In this document: positions 1 to 10,535 of the stretch, piece after piece | How positions within the stretch are numbered: position 1 is the first letter of the stretch | Layout: every line of letters starts with the position of its first letter | Source of the DNA: Arsenophonus endosymbiont of Ceratovacuna japonica | GTDB taxonomy: Bacteria > Pseudomonadota > Gammaproteobacteria > Enterobacterales > Enterobacteriaceae | Direction of reading: 5' to 3' | Assembly: GCA_024349725.1 (NCBI GenBank) | Contig: AP026064.1 | Coordinates: forward strand, 642,592-706,591 | Length of the DNA stretch: 64,000 nucleotides | The notes under the pieces: generated by a model | What the model saw: the letters and a program-made list of their open reading frames with translations, nothing else | Told to the model about the DNA's origin: nothing | Database searches by the model: none | Made by a program: the position numbers and the translations under genes

Positions 1-2118
1 CTTATATTGATTAATTACATAGTTATTAGCTTCATGTTGATTATCACTAAAAGCTAAATAAAATAAACATATATTTCGTAATGAACGCTTAGCAATATCA
101 CTATAATCAATACTATACTTAATTAATTTATTTTCGTGATAAGTAGTAATGAATTCATTTGTTATTTTATTAGCGAATTGTTTTGTAATAAAATTAATTA
201 CATTACAAATTGATATTGGATCAATTATTTCAAACCATTCAGATATTTCACTATATGATGGCAAAGTAAATATTTGAGCTTTTAAATATTGATTATAATT
301 TTTACTAATTAAAATAGTTCTAAATATATCAATAACATGTGATGGTAATATTAAATCTTTATTTTGTTGTAAACGCACTACATTCTGTTTAATATAAATT
401 GATAATAATGATTGTGATGCATCCCAACAAGAAATCTTATTATTAGTATATTGCATTAATAATATTAATTGTTCATCAGTATATGAATACTTCAATTTTA
501 CTGGTGCAGAGAAATTACATAATAATGAAGGTATTGGATGTGCACTAATGTGATCAAAAATAAACGTCTGTTGCTCTTTAACTAAATTTAGAACTGAATT
601 TATAGTATAACCATTATACTGTAATGGAATTATATTTCCCATTATATCATATAATTCAATATCTATCGGTATATGTAATGGTAGCTTTTCTTTTTGATCT
701 ACTGTTGGCATTGTAATTTGACTAATATGTAACAAATATTGTTTTTTTTCTAATAAATACTCATCTTTAACTGTTACTAAAGGTGTGCCAGATTGGCTAT
801 ACCAACGACAAAATAACGTTAAATCAATATTAGAGGCATCTTGCATAGATTTCACAAAATCCTCACATGTTGCAGCATTACCATCATAACGAACAGTATA
901 TAATTTCATTCCAGCTTGAAATTGTTTTTCACCCAATAAAGTATGTAACATTCTAATAATTTCTGCACCTTTTTCATAAATAGTTAAAGTGTAGAAATTA
1001 TTTATTTCAATCATTGTTTCTGGTCGAATAGGATGTGATATAGGACTATTATCTTCAATAAATTGTTGTGCACGTATTAACTTAATATTTTTAATACGAT
1101 TTCCTAATCTATATCCTAAATCAGAAGTAAATTCATTATCACGAAAAACAGTTAATCCTTCCTTAAGACTTAATTGAAACCAATCACGGCAAGTAATACG
1201 ATTTCCTGTCCAATTATGAAAATATTCATGAGCAACTATAGATTTAATATTCATATAATCATCATCTGTTGTTGTTTCTTTTTTTGCTAAAATATATTTA
1301 GAGTTAAAAATATTAAGACCTTTATTTTCCATTGCACCCATATTAAAAAAATTAACAGCAACTATCATATAAATATCTAAATCATATTCATAATTAAAAC
1401 GTACCTCATCCCACCTCATAGCATTTTTTAAACATGTCATTGCCCAATTAGTATAATTAATTTTATCTTTATCAACAAAAAGTACTAATTTTATATTTCG
1501 ACCACTTTGAGTCATATAATTATCATATAAAATACTAAAATCACCAGCTACTAAAGCAAAAAGATAACTTGGTTTAGGAAATGGATCTTTCCACATTACC
1601 CAATGAAGATTATTTTCTATATCTCCTTTATCAATTTGATTACCATTCGAAAGCAAATAAGGATAACGACTTTTATCAGCAGTAATACGAGTTGTAAAAT
1701 TAGCTAATACATCTGGTCTATCTAGATAATATGTAATATGACGAAAACCTTCTGGTTCACACTGAGTGCAAAGAATGTTATCTGACACATAAAGCCCTTC
1801 TAAAATAGTATTTTCCAATGGTTTTATCTCATTAACTATCTTAAGAATAAAAGTTTTAGGTACTGACTCAATAATTAATTTTCCAGGTTCTTCTCTATAA
1901 TTTAACCATGGTTTGTTATTAATATGAATAGTACGAAATATTAAGTTTTCACCATTAAGTATCAATGTATTATCATTAGAATTTAATTGTTTTACTCGAC
2001 TAATTGCAGTAACAATAGTTATTATTGGATCAAGTATAAAATCTAATTCAATATCAGTAATAATATAATTAGGTTCTTTATAATCTTTACGATATTTAAT
2101 TTGTCTTTGATGTATCAT
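1..2118 (-). CDS. pepN: Aminopeptidase N, N-terminal 706 residues (cut by window edge)
   Basis: M1-family zinc aminopeptidase that trims amino acids from the N-termini of cytoplasmic peptides. The frame is open from an ATG at 2118 to the window edge. The visible 706 residues compare with about 870 in E. coli, so the last part of the C-terminal domain lies outside the window. The substrate-binding GAMEN motif falls at residues 261-265 and the zinc motif HEYFH at 297-301, the same numbering as in E. coli. The visible end reads LAFSDNQHEANN, matching the E. coli helical domain. The gene is divergent from pncB across a 305-bp gap, as in E. coli. It appears intact as far as it can be seen. Confidence 0.93.
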   Translation of the reverse strand, partial: MIHQRQIKYRKDYKEPNYIITDIELDFILDPIITIVTAISRVKQLNSNDNTLILNGENLIFRTIHINNKPWLNYREEPGKLIIESVPKTFILKIVNEIKPLENTILEGLYVSDNILCTQCEPEGFRHITYYLDRPDVLANFTTRITADKSRYPYLLSNGNQIDKGDIENNLHWVMWKDPFPKPSYLFALVAGDFSILYDNYMTQSGRNIKLVLFVDKDKINYTNWAMTCLKNAMRWDEVRFNYEYDLDIYMIVAVNFFNMGAMENKGLNIFNSKYILAKKETTTDDDYMNIKSIVAHEYFHNWTGNRITCRDWFQLSLKEGLTVFRDNEFTSDLGYRLGNRIKNIKLIRAQQFIEDNSPISHPIRPETMIEINNFYTLTIYEKGAEIIRMLHTLLGEKQFQAGMKLYTVRYDGNAATCEDFVKSMQDASNIDLTLFCRWYSQSGTPLVTVKDEYLLEKKQYLLHISQITMPTVDQKEKLPLHIPIDIELYDIMGNIIPLQYNGYTINSVLNLVKEQQTFIFDHISAHPIPSLLCNFSAPVKLKYSYTDEQLILLMQYTNNKISCWDASQSLLSIYIKQNVVRLQQNKDLILPSHVIDIFRTILISKNYNQYLKAQIFTLPSYSEISEWFEIIDPISICNVINFITKQFANKITNEFITTYHENKLIKYSIDYSDIAKRSLRNICLFYLAFSDNQHEANNYVINQYK

Positions 2119-2423
2119 GATAAATTTTACCTATATAAATTATTATTATGTTACAAAATAATTATTTTTTTAATTATCATAAATATCTTAAAATATATTT
2201 TTTAAATATAATTAATATATAATTAATATATAATTAATTATTTAATTTTTTAATTTATATTAAAAAATTATTTTTATAATAAAATATATCAATATAAAAA
2301 TAATTTGGTAATATATAAAAATATATATGTAATAATATTTATTACTAACATTATTTACTATATTTTAAAATGTTTTATTTTTTAAGTTAAAAATAATACT
2401 TCCGAGAGAATAATTAAAGCATT
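2119..2423. promoter_or_regulatory. Divergent pepN/pncB intergenic region
   Basis: This 305-bp A/T-rich gap separates two divergently transcribed genes, so it must hold both promoters. Composition is too biased to pick -10/-35 boxes with confidence. A GAGAG stretch near 2404-2408 is the only purine-rich candidate ribosome binding site for pncB; it sits rather far (about 15 nt) from the ATG. No RNA gene or repeat is recognisable. Confidence 0.4.
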
Positions 2424-3638
2424 ATGAATTTAGATTCACCACCTATTATTACATCAATATTAGATACTGATGCTTATAAATTATATATGCAACAAGCTGT
2501 TTTTCATCACTATAATAAAGTATCAGTGGTAGCAGAATTTCTTTGTCGTAGTAATGAGAAATTAGGTGATTATGCACAAGCTATACGGAAACAAATAGAT
2601 TTAATGTCATATATCGTATTAACCCCAACTGAATATCATTATCTTCATAGTTTACCATTTTTTACCACTGATTATCTAGATTGGTTAAAAAAATTTAGAT
2701 TTAATCCTAAACATGTTAATGTTTATACTACTAAAAAAAATCAATTATCACTAAAAATTAGTGGTCCATGGCGAGAGGTTATTCTTTGGGAAGTTTCATT
2801 ATTAGCCTTAATTAGCGAATTAGTACACAGTTATAGATATCCCCATGTAACAATAGAGGACGCTATTAAACAATTGCATAAATTTATTAAATATTTTTAC
2901 CAAAATGCTAAAATACAAAATATTGGTTTAACAAATTTTAAGTTAATAGATTTTGGTACTCGTCGTCGATTTTCCCGTGCTATACAGTACGCTATTGTTA
3001 ATGAACTTAAAGAACATTTTACTTATTTTATTGGAACAAGTAATTATAAATTGGCTCAACAATTACAACTTAAACCTATTGGTACACAAGCTCACGAATG
3101 GTTTCAAGCTCATCAACAAATTAGCCCTAGCCTTGCTAGTAGTCAGCGAGTTGCATTACAAAGTTGGCTTAATGAATATCCTGATAAATTAGGAATTGCA
3201 TTAACAGATTGTATTACAATGGATGCTTTTCTACGTGATTTTAGTATTACATTTGCTAATCGTTATCAAGGATTACGTCATGATTCTGGCGATCCATTAG
3301 AATGGGGTGAAAAAGCAATTTATCATTATAGAAAATTAGAAATTAATCCTATGAGTAAAACATTAGTTTTTTCAGATAATCTAGATCTACAAAAAGCATT
3401 AATTCTTTATAAACATTTTTATAAACGAATTAATATTATTTTTGGCATTGGAACATATTTAACTTGTAATATACCTAAAGTAAAACCACTTAATATTGTA
3501 ATTAAATTAACTAAATGTAACGGTAAACCAGTTGCTAAATTATCTGATAGTCCAGGAAAAACTATATGTTATGATAATAAATTTATCAATCGTTTAAAAA
3601 AAGCCTTTGAGATTCCACCTTATAATAGAGTATCTTAA
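2424..3638 (+). CDS. pncB: Nicotinate phosphoribosyltransferase
   Basis: Joins nicotinate to PRPP to form nicotinate mononucleotide, the entry step of NAD salvage (Preiss-Handler route). The protein has 404 residues, close to the E. coli 400. The phosphoribosyl-binding segment FGTRRRFS lies at residues 177-184. The GTQAHEW segment, with H224 at the position of the histidine phosphorylated in this family, is present, as is the RHDSGDP segment further on. It sits between divergent pepN and co-oriented asnS, the E. coli arrangement. Its retention suggests NAD is made from imported nicotinate; whether de novo genes exist elsewhere cannot be seen. Confidence 0.95.
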   Translation: MNLDSPPIITSILDTDAYKLYMQQAVFHHYNKVSVVAEFLCRSNEKLGDYAQAIRKQIDLMSYIVLTPTEYHYLHSLPFFTTDYLDWLKKFRFNPKHVNVYTTKKNQLSLKISGPWREVILWEVSLLALISELVHSYRYPHVTIEDAIKQLHKFIKYFYQNAKIQNIGLTNFKLIDFGTRRRFSRAIQYAIVNELKEHFTYFIGTSNYKLAQQLQLKPIGTQAHEWFQAHQQISPSLASSQRVALQSWLNEYPDKLGIALTDCITMDAFLRDFSITFANRYQGLRHDSGDPLEWGEKAIYHYRKLEINPMSKTLVFSDNLDLQKALILYKHFYKRINIIFGIGTYLTCNIPKVKPLNIVIKLTKCNGKPVAKLSDSPGKTICYDNKFINRLKKAFEIPPYNRVS

Positions 3639-3843
3639 AAAAATAAATTTAATTAATTATTATGATAATATATTTTAATAATTTATAAGATCTTAATAAA
3701 TTTAATTTTTATTAAAAATATTTTAATATAAACTTTAATATTTAAAAAATATTATTTAATTATTTACTATATATAAATAAATAATAAAGTTTTTAAATAA
3801 ATTAAATAAATTTAAACCTTTAATAATATAAAGGGAATTTTTT

Positions 3844-5244
3844 ATGAATATAAATACTATAGTTAAAATACTACAAAACAATACATTACTGGGAAAAACA
3901 ATAAGTGTTAATGGATGGGTGCGAACAAGAAGAGATTCAAAGTTAGGATTTTCTTTCCTTACATTATATGATGGATCTTGTTTCCATCCATTACAAGTTA
4001 TTATAAATAATGAATTATATAATTATAAGAATGAAGTTTTACGATTAACTGCTGGTTGTTCAATAAAAGTAACTGGAATTATAAAGAAATCTAAAGGTAA
4101 AGAACAAAAAATTGAATTATTAGCAACTAAAGTAATTGTTATTGGTATGATAGAAAAACCTGAAAATTATCCAATATCTGCAAAAAAACATAGTATTGAA
4201 TATTTACGTGAAGTAGCACATTTACGTCCACGAACTAATCTTATAGGTGCCATTGCTCGTGTTCGTAATACACTAGTACAAGGTATTCATCGTTTCTTTT
4301 CTGAAGAAGGATATCTTTGGGTATCAACTCCAATTATTACTGCATCTAATACAGAGGGTGCCGGTGAAATGTTTCATGTATCAACATTAGATATACAAAA
4401 TATTCCTCATACAAAAAATGGAGATATTAATTTTAATAAAGATTTTTTTGGATGTAAAACATTTTTAACAGTATCAGGTCAATTACATGGAGAAGCTTAT
4501 GCTTGTGCATTAAGCAAAATTTATACTTTTGGGCCAACTTTTCGTGCAGAAAAATCTAATACTAATCGTCATTTAGCTGAATTTTGGATGGTTGAACCAG
4601 AAGTTGCTTTTGCTGATTTAAGTGATATTATTAATATAGCTGAGAAAATGTTAAAATATATTTTTAAATTAGTTTTACAAGAATGCCATGATGATTTAAC
4701 ATTTTTTGTTGATCAAATTAATAAAGAGATAATTAATAAATTAGAAAAATTTATTATATCAGGTTTTACTCATATTGAATATACTGATGCCTTAAATATT
4801 ATAGAACGATCTGGTAAATCTTTTAAAAATATATTATCTTGGGGTATAGATTTTTCTTCTGAGCACGAGCGTTATTTAACTGAACAATATTTTAAAAATA
4901 TAGTAGTAGTAAAAAATTATCCAAAAGATATTAAAGCTTTTTATATGCGCTTAAATGACAATAATAAAACTGTAGCTTCTATGGATATATTAGTTCCAGG
5001 TATAGGTGAAATTATTGGAGGCTCTCAACGTGAAGAGAGATTAAATAAATTAGATCTTCGAATTAAAGAACTAGGACTTAATAAGCAAAATTATAATTGG
5101 TATCGTGATTTACGCCGTTATGGTACTGTACCTCATTCTGGATTTGGTTTAGGATTTGAACGTTTAGTCACATATATTACTGGTATGCTAAATATTCGTG
5201 AAACTATTCCATTCCCACGAACTACAAATAATGTAAGTTTTTGA
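3844..5244 (+). CDS. asnS: Asparaginyl-tRNA synthetase
   Basis: Class IIb aminoacyl-tRNA synthetase charging tRNA-Asn. It is 466 residues, identical in length to the E. coli enzyme. An N-terminal OB-fold anticodon-binding domain ([15 protein letters not shown] near residues 21-35) is followed by the catalytic domain. Class II motif 2 is seen around residues 225-245 ([15 protein letters not shown]) and motif 3 ([10 protein letters not shown]) near 433-442. The start is supported by AAGGGA about 7 nt upstream of the ATG. The porin gene follows, as in E. coli. The gene looks fully functional. Confidence 0.96.
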   Translation: MNINTIVKILQNNTLLGKTISVNGWVRTRRDSKLGFSFLTLYDGSCFHPLQVIINNELYNYKNEVLRLTAGCSIKVTGIIKKSKGKEQKIELLATKVIVIGMIEKPENYPISAKKHSIEYLREVAHLRPRTNLIGAIARVRNTLVQGIHRFFSEEGYLWVSTPIITASNTEGAGEMFHVSTLDIQNIPHTKNGDINFNKDFFGCKTFLTVSGQLHGEAYACALSKIYTFGPTFRAEKSNTNRHLAEFWMVEPEVAFADLSDIINIAEKMLKYIFKLVLQECHDDLTFFVDQINKEIINKLEKFIISGFTHIEYTDALNIIERSGKSFKNILSWGIDFSSEHERYLTEQYFKNIVVVKNYPKDIKAFYMRLNDNNKTVASMDILVPGIGEIIGGSQREERLNKLDLRIKELGLNKQNYNWYRDLRRYGTVPHSGFGLGFERLVTYITGMLNIRETIPFPRTTNNVSF

Positions 5245-5535
5245 TTATTTATATTATTAAATAAATAAATATAACTAACTATATACCAAAAATTTTTTAT
5301 TTTATATTATAATAAATAGTAAAATCTAACTTTTATTTACATTTGAAAATATATTATTTTTTTTTGTTACAAAAATTATATTTTAATATCATTTTCATAC
5401 TAGATAAAAATATTTAGCATGGAAGACTGAAAAATAAAAAATCAAGTATTATTTAACTGTAAAAATAATTCTTAAATAATTAGGATTTTTTTACAGTTAT
5501 AAAAATTATAACAACATAAATGAGGGTAAATAGTA
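5245..5535 (+). promoter_or_regulatory. Porin upstream region with an 11-bp inverted repeat
   Basis: This 291-bp gap leads into the porin gene. It contains a perfect inverted repeat: AACTGTAAAAA at 5455-5465 and its complement at 5488-5498, separated by 22 nt, ending about 37 nt before the ATG. That position suits a 5'-UTR structure. Enteric porin genes are commonly controlled by OmpR upstream and by small RNAs at the leader; neither can be identified here. GAGGG about 9 nt before the ATG is the ribosome binding site. Confidence 0.4.
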
Positions 5536-6666
5536 ATGATAAAACTTAATATTTTTGCAATAGTTATTTCAGTATTATTAGCTGGCATAGCAAACGCAGC
5601 TGAAATTTATAATAAAGATGGCAATAAATTAGATTTATATGGTGAAGTTAATGTTAATCATTTTTTTGGTAAAAATGATAATAATAATAAAATAGATGAC
5701 TCTAATGTGCATATTGGTATAAAAAGTAATACTAAAATTTCTGATCAATTAATTGGTTTTAGTAATTTTGAATTAGAAAATAAAACTAATAAAAGTAAAT
5801 TAGAACATCAAAATATAAATAGTTTATCTTATATTGGTGTAAAAATTGCTGATTTTGGTTCATTAGATTATGGTCATAACTATAATATTCTTTATGATAT
5901 TAATTCATGGGTTAATATAACGCCTATTTATGCAATAAAATCTATATCAAATGTTAATAATTACTTAATTAATCGTAATTATAATTTATTAACTTACCGT
6001 AATACTGATTTCTTTGGTATGATAGATGGTTTAAATTTTGCCATACAATATCAAATCAAAAATATAGAAATAGATAAAATAAGTAATAAAACTATTTTTA
6101 ATAATAAAAATAGTTTTGGTTTATCCGCTAACTATAATATTGGTTGGGGTATTACATTAGGTGCTGGTTATTCTAAATTTAATAGTATTTTTGATAATCA
6201 ACAAAAAGATATTAACAATCATATTAGTAATAATAATGATGAAGGTTGGAATGTTGGTATTAAATATGATGCTAATAATCTTTATTTGGCTGCAATATAT
6301 AGCAAATTTAATAATGTAATTAAATCTGATAATGTTGAAGATTTAATGAATAATGATTCAGCATATATAGTTAATAAAACTAAAGATTTTAAGTTAGTTG
6401 GTCAATATCTATTTAATGAAATAGGTTTAAAACCATCAATTATTTATGTGCAATCTAAAGGTAAAGATTTAACTGCCACTTCTTATTTACATAAACAAAA
6501 TTTAATAAAATATATTTCTTTAGGAGCTTCTTATTATTTTAATAAAAATATAATTGCAGTTGTTGATTATAAAATTAACTTAATTAATAATAATGATAAC
6601 TTTAATAATAAATATGATATTATTAAAGATAATTTAATTAATTTAGGTTTAGTTTATAAGTTTTAA
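5536..6666 (+). CDS. ompF: General diffusion outer-membrane porin, OmpF/OmpC family
   Basis: Trimeric beta-barrel porin that lets small solutes cross the outer membrane. The 376-residue precursor begins with a 21-residue signal peptide, predicted to be cleaved before AEIYNKDGNKLDLYG, the classic enteric porin N-terminus. The internal segment YRNTDFFGMIDGLNFAIQYQ matches the family, and the chain ends in phenylalanine, as expected for recognition by BamA. Extracellular loops are rich in Asn and Lys, reflecting AT drift. Position next to asnS matches E. coli ompF; assignment to OmpF rather than OmpC rests only on synteny. aspC, which normally follows, is missing. Its persistence matters because lipid A genes in this window are broken. 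Confidence 0.9.
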   Translation: MIKLNIFAIVISVLLAGIANAAEIYNKDGNKLDLYGEVNVNHFFGKNDNNNKIDDSNVHIGIKSNTKISDQLIGFSNFELENKTNKSKLEHQNINSLSYIGVKIADFGSLDYGHNYNILYDINSWVNITPIYAIKSISNVNNYLINRNYNLLTYRNTDFFGMIDGLNFAIQYQIKNIEIDKISNKTIFNNKNSFGLSANYNIGWGITLGAGYSKFNSIFDNQQKDINNHISNNNDEGWNVGIKYDANNLYLAAIYSKFNNVIKSDNVEDLMNNDSAYIVNKTKDFKLVGQYLFNEIGLKPSIIYVQSKGKDLTATSYLHKQNLIKYISLGASYYFNKNIIAVVDYKINLINNNDNFNNKYDIIKDNLINLGLVYKF

Positions 6667-6716
6667 TTATCATTTAATAGCAGTTTAATATTAAAAGAAA
6701 TAAATTAAATAATTTA

Positions 6717-6742
6717 AAAAGCAACATTAAAATGTTGCTTTT
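6717..6742 (+). terminator. Rho-independent terminator of the porin gene
   Basis: AAAAGCAACATT and its complement AATGTTGCTTTT (6717-6728 and 6731-6742) form a hairpin that ends in a T run, about 50 nt after the porin stop codon. The G/C base pairs (GCAAC/GTTGC) stand out in an otherwise A/T intergenic region, which argues for selection. It also reads as A-tract-hairpin-T-tract on both strands. Confidence 0.85.
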
Positions 6743-7186
6743 AATTAATTAATATTAATTTATAATTTTTAATTATTATTAAAATTAATATTAACTTAAA
6801 CTAATAACACAAATTTATTTAAAAACATAAAATTAAAATTTAATACATTAAAAATAAATAAATATTTTATATAAATAATAATAAATTATTATTATAATAA
6901 TAAATTAAATTTAATTTATTATTATAAATAGTATATAATTATTTAAAAATAATATAATATAATATAAAATATTATATTATATTATTATCAATATTATATA
7001 ATTATATAATATTAATTAATTTTATAAATAAATTTTTATTTTAAAAAATTATTTTATTATAGTTTTTTATTAAAAAATAAATATTTTTATATATACTAAA
7101 AGATTGAAAAAAATAATTTAAAAATATTATTTATATAATAAATTTATCTTAAATCATTAGTTATTTAATAAAGGAAAGTAATTTTT
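6743..7186. other. Non-coding A/T-rich gap between porin and htpX
   Basis: About 440 bp of nearly pure A/T with no reading frame that resembles a protein. In E. coli aspC follows ompF; nothing of it is recognisable here. The promoter of htpX must lie near the right end, and AAAGGAAAG shortly before the htpX ATG is its ribosome binding site. Confidence 0.5.
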
Positions 7187-8068
7187 ATGATGAGAATAGT
7201 CTTATTTTTACTTACAAACTTAGCAGTTATGTTTGTATTTGGGATTATTTTAAGTTTAACTGGCATTCAGGGACAAAGTGTTTCTGGATTAATAATTATG
7301 GCTGGTCTTTTTGGTTTTGGGGGTTCATTTATTTCATTATTAATGTCAAAATGGATGGCATTACGTTCCGTTGGAGGACGTGTAATAAAAAATAAAATAA
7401 CAGAAACAGAACATTGGTTATTAAACATTATTAAATATCAATCTGATAAAGCTGGTATTAAAATGCCAGAAGTTGCTATTTATAATGCATTAGATATTAA
7501 TGCTTTTGCTACTGGAGCTAATCGTAATTCATCATTGGTTGCTGTTAGTACAGGATTATTAGAAAATATGGAACGAGACGAAGCTGAAGCAGTTCTTGCT
7601 CATGAAATTAGTCATATTGCTAATGGTGATATGGTAACAATGACTTTATTGCAAGGGATAGTTAATACTTTTGTTATTTTTATTTCACGTATAATAGCTC
7701 AACTAGCATCAGGATTATTATCTAATAATGATTATAATGAAACTAATCAAAATAATTCAACTATTTATTTTATAGTATCCATGGTATTAGAGGTTGTATT
7801 TGGTATATTAGCTAATATTATTACTATGTGGTTTTCTCGTTATCGTGAATTTCATGCAGATGCTGGCTCTGCTAATTTAGTTGGAAAAGAAAAAATGATT
7901 GCTGCATTACAACGATTAAAAACAAGTCATGAACCACAAGAAATAAGTAGTATAATGGCTTTTTGTATTAATGGTATATCTTCTAATTCTTTTAGTGATT
8001 TATTTTTATCACATCCTTCTTTAGATAAACGAATTGAAGCTTTACGTATAGGTACTTATCTTAGTTAA
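7187..8068 (+). CDS. htpX: Membrane zinc protease HtpX
   Basis: Inner-membrane metalloprotease (M48B) that works with FtsH in degrading damaged membrane proteins. At 293 residues it equals E. coli HtpX in length. Two N-terminal membrane segments (about residues 4-25 and 33-52) precede the cytosolic catalytic part. The zinc motif HEISH is at 139-143, and EFHADAG provides the third-ligand region. Two further hydrophobic stretches lie after the motif (about 155-175 and 190-215). The start has AAAGGAAAG upstream and two adjacent ATGs, as in E. coli. The last codons and stop are embedded in a long perfect palindrome. Confidence 0.95.
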   Translation: MMRIVLFLLTNLAVMFVFGIILSLTGIQGQSVSGLIIMAGLFGFGGSFISLLMSKWMALRSVGGRVIKNKITETEHWLLNIIKYQSDKAGIKMPEVAIYNALDINAFATGANRNSSLVAVSTGLLENMERDEAEAVLAHEISHIANGDMVTMTLLQGIVNTFVIFISRIIAQLASGLLSNNDYNETNQNNSTIYFIVSMVLEVVFGILANIITMWFSRYREFHADAGSANLVGKEKMIAALQRLKTSHEPQEISSIMAFCINGISSNSFSDLFLSHPSLDKRIEALRIGTYLS

Positions 8069-8096
8069 TAATTAATTTAATTATTAACTAAGATAA
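8056..8096. terminator. Perfect 41-bp palindrome, bidirectional terminator of htpX and gloC
   Basis: Two 20-nt arms at 8056-8075 and 8077-8096 are exact reverse complements around a single central base. The htpX stop codon (8066-8068) lies inside the left arm. htpX and gloC converge here, so a symmetrical hairpin could stop both transcripts. The arm contains the G/C-bearing core ATCTTAG/CTAAGAT, so it is not simply an A/T repeat. No strong T run follows on either side, so the terminator role is inferred from position. Confidence 0.65.
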
Positions 8097-8142
8097 TTTA
8101 ATAAATTTAATTATTATATATTTATTATATAAATAAATATTA

Positions 8143-8769
8143 TTATAAAAATGGATTAAATTTACGTTCAAAACCTAAATTAGACATTGGTCCATGACCT
8201 GGAATAAATATATAATCATCACCAATAGGTAAAATTTTTGTTTTAATTGAATTAATTAATGTTATATAATTACTTTTAGGAAAATCAGTACGACCAATAC
8301 TATTATTAAAAAGTACATCTCCCATAGAAATTAATTTATTAGTATGATTAACAAAAATAATATGTCCAGGTGTATGTCCTGGACAATGTATTACAGATAA
8401 TTTAATATCAGCAAAAATAACTTCATCACCTTCTTGTAAATAATAATCTGGAATAAAATTCATACATTTTTTTATACTAAACATTTTACTTTGAATATCT
8501 AATCCATTAATTAAAAAATTATCTTCTTTTTGAGGTCCATAAATTGGAACAAAAAAATATTTAGATAACTTAGCACAACCACATATATGATCACAATGAC
8601 CATGAGTTAACAAAATTAATTTTAAATTTAATGAAAGTTTTTCAATTATAAAAATTATTTTTTCTACTTCACCACCGGGGTCAATAATAACTGCATCTAA
8701 GCACTTTTCATCCCAAATTAAAGTACAATTTTGTATAAAATCAGTTACATGAATAATTTTATATTTCAT
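8143..8769 (-). CDS. gloC: Type II glyoxalase / MBL-fold hydrolase GloC (YcbL)
   Basis: Small metallo-beta-lactamase-fold thioesterase that hydrolyses S-lactoylglutathione, the second step of methylglyoxal detoxification. It has 208 residues against 215 in E. coli. The metal-binding motif THGHCDH is at residues 55-61, followed by HCPGHTPGH, the GDVLFNNSIGRTDFP segment and a final GHGP. In E. coli ycbL lies close to ompF and aspC, so position and sequence agree. It is convergent with htpX. The family is promiscuous; the glyoxalase role is taken from the E. coli protein. Confidence 0.88.
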   Translation of the reverse strand: MKYKIIHVTDFIQNCTLIWDEKCLDAVIIDPGGEVEKIIFIIEKLSLNLKLILLTHGHCDHICGCAKLSKYFFVPIYGPQKEDNFLINGLDIQSKMFSIKKCMNFIPDYYLQEGDEVIFADIKLSVIHCPGHTPGHIIFVNHTNKLISMGDVLFNNSIGRTDFPKSNYITLINSIKTKILPIGDDYIFIPGHGPMSNLGFERKFNPFL

Positions 8770-9130
8770 ATAATAAATCCATTATATTAATTATTTTTTA
8801 AAATAAATATTTAAACAAAAATTATTTCACAGCTAATAATAATATATATATCTTAAAATATACTATATAATATATAATTATCTTTAGATAGATAATTAAA
8901 TATTTTTTTAATAAAAATAACTAAAAACTAATAATTAAAAAATTATTATATTATTAGTAATTTATTATTTAATAATATATAAAAACAAAATTATACAAAT
9001 ATATATGATATATAATTATAATAAAAATATATTGATTAATAATTTTATAATATAATTATATATTAATATTTAAAATAAATACAAAATATATAATATATAA
9101 TTTATATAAATTTAGAAATATTTTGCTTAA
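8770..9130. other. Non-coding A/T-rich gap between gloC and purC
   Basis: About 360 bp made almost only of A and T, with no coding or RNA gene signal. It must hold the gloC promoter region (minus strand, right of 8769) and the 3' end of the purC transcript. No hairpin with G/C pairs is evident. Confidence 0.5.
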
Positions 9131-9841
9131 TTAAATAAAAACACCTATACGATTAGCGACCTCTTCATAGGATTTAATTAAATTATTTAAACCATAACGA
9201 AAACGATCTTTATCTAATTTATACTTAGTTTTTTTATCCCATAAACGACTACTATCTGGTGAAAATTCATCACCTAAAATAACTTGTCCATTAAATAAAC
9301 CAAATTCTAGTTTAAAATCAACTAAAATTAATCCAGCATTATCAAAAATATTATTCAATATTTTATTTGCTTTATAAGTTAATTGTTTCATATTGCTTAA
9401 ATTTTCTTTACTAACCCAACCAAAAGTTTCACAATAAGATTCATTAATCATTGGATCATGTTGCAGATCATTTTTTAAAAATATATCAAAAATAGGAGGA
9501 TTAAGTAATACGCCTTCGATAATACCAAGCCTATTAATTAAAGAACCTGCTGCTCTATTACGAATAATGCATTCAATTGGAATCATAGTTAATTTTTTTA
9601 CTAATGATTGATTATCTGATAATAATTGTTCCATGTGAGTTGGAATACCAGATTTCATTAATTTTTTCATAATTAAATAATTAAAATTGTTGTTTATTAA
9701 TCCTTTTCGTTCAAATGTCTCTATATGCTTTCCATCTAATGCTGATATTTCATTACGAAATTCTAATATTAATAAATTAGGATTATCAGTAAAATAAACA
9801 GTTTTAGTTTTCCCTCTATACATTTCAGATGTTTTTTTCAT
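9131..9841 (-). CDS. purC: SAICAR synthetase (phosphoribosylaminoimidazole-succinocarboxamide synthase)
   Basis: ATP-dependent enzyme that couples aspartate to CAIR in de novo purine synthesis. It is 236 residues against 237 in E. coli. Family segments are clear: [17 protein letters not shown] at the N-terminus, [18 protein letters not shown] in the middle, and [13 protein letters not shown] with [14 protein letters not shown] near residue 195. In E. coli the order is dapA-bamC-purC; here bamC is gone but dapA still lies upstream on the same strand. The ATG has GGAA upstream. Confidence 0.95.
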   Translation of the reverse strand: MKKTSEMYRGKTKTVYFTDNPNLLILEFRNEISALDGKHIETFERKGLINNNFNYLIMKKLMKSGIPTHMEQLLSDNQSLVKKLTMIPIECIIRNRAAGSLINRLGIIEGVLLNPPIFDIFLKNDLQHDPMINESYCETFGWVSKENLSNMKQLTYKANKILNNIFDNAGLILVDFKLEFGLFNGQVILGDEFSPDSSRLWDKKTKYKLDKDRFRYGLNNLIKSYEEVANRIGVFI

Positions 9842-10535
9842 TTTAATTATTCCAAAAATTAATTAATTTAATAAAATTATTACATAAAATATTAAAATAA
9901 AATTAAATTTTTATTTAATTATATAATAGTAAATAATTGTATATTATTTAATGAATTTATCATTTAATTAAATAATATTAATAAAAATTTTAATTAATAT
10001 AAAATTTAACTAATAAAATAAAATATGTATTTTATAATAATTTAATTATTATAAAATACATATTATTTTTATAAATATCTTTAATTATTAATATAGTTTA
10101 AAATATTAAGTATTTTAATTGTTAAATTAATTATAAAATTATATTTTTAGTAAAAATTATTTTTATCTTATTTTTATGTTTTTATAAAAATTAAAATTTA
10201 ATGATTTTTAATTTACTAAATTTTATGTATTTTTTTAAATAATTAATATTTTTATTTTATATAATTAAATAATTTAATTTATTATAAATTATTTTACTTT
10301 TAATTATTTTAATATAAATATTATTATAATTAATAAAAGTATTTAAATAAATAGTTTAATATTTAATACTTTACTTATATTATTATGATAATTAATTATA
10401 AAAATATTATTATTATTTTGTAATAAAAGTAAATATTATTTAAACAAAATACTAAAAATATTATAATTAAAAATCTTACTAATATAATAAAATTTATTTT
10501 ATATAAAAATATTATTATTAAATTTTACTTAATTT
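9842..10535. other. Gap where bamC (nlpB) would lie
   Basis: 694 bp of A/T-rich DNA between purC and dapA, without a frame resembling the BamC lipoprotein or any other protein. In E. coli bamC sits exactly here. BamC is a non-essential accessory of the BAM complex, so its loss is compatible with the intact bamA in this window. Confidence 0.5.

Noticed and set aside
2953-3192. Open frame overlapping pncB in another frame
   Set aside because: It lies wholly inside pncB, whose motifs are intact, and has the amino acid composition of a shifted frame.
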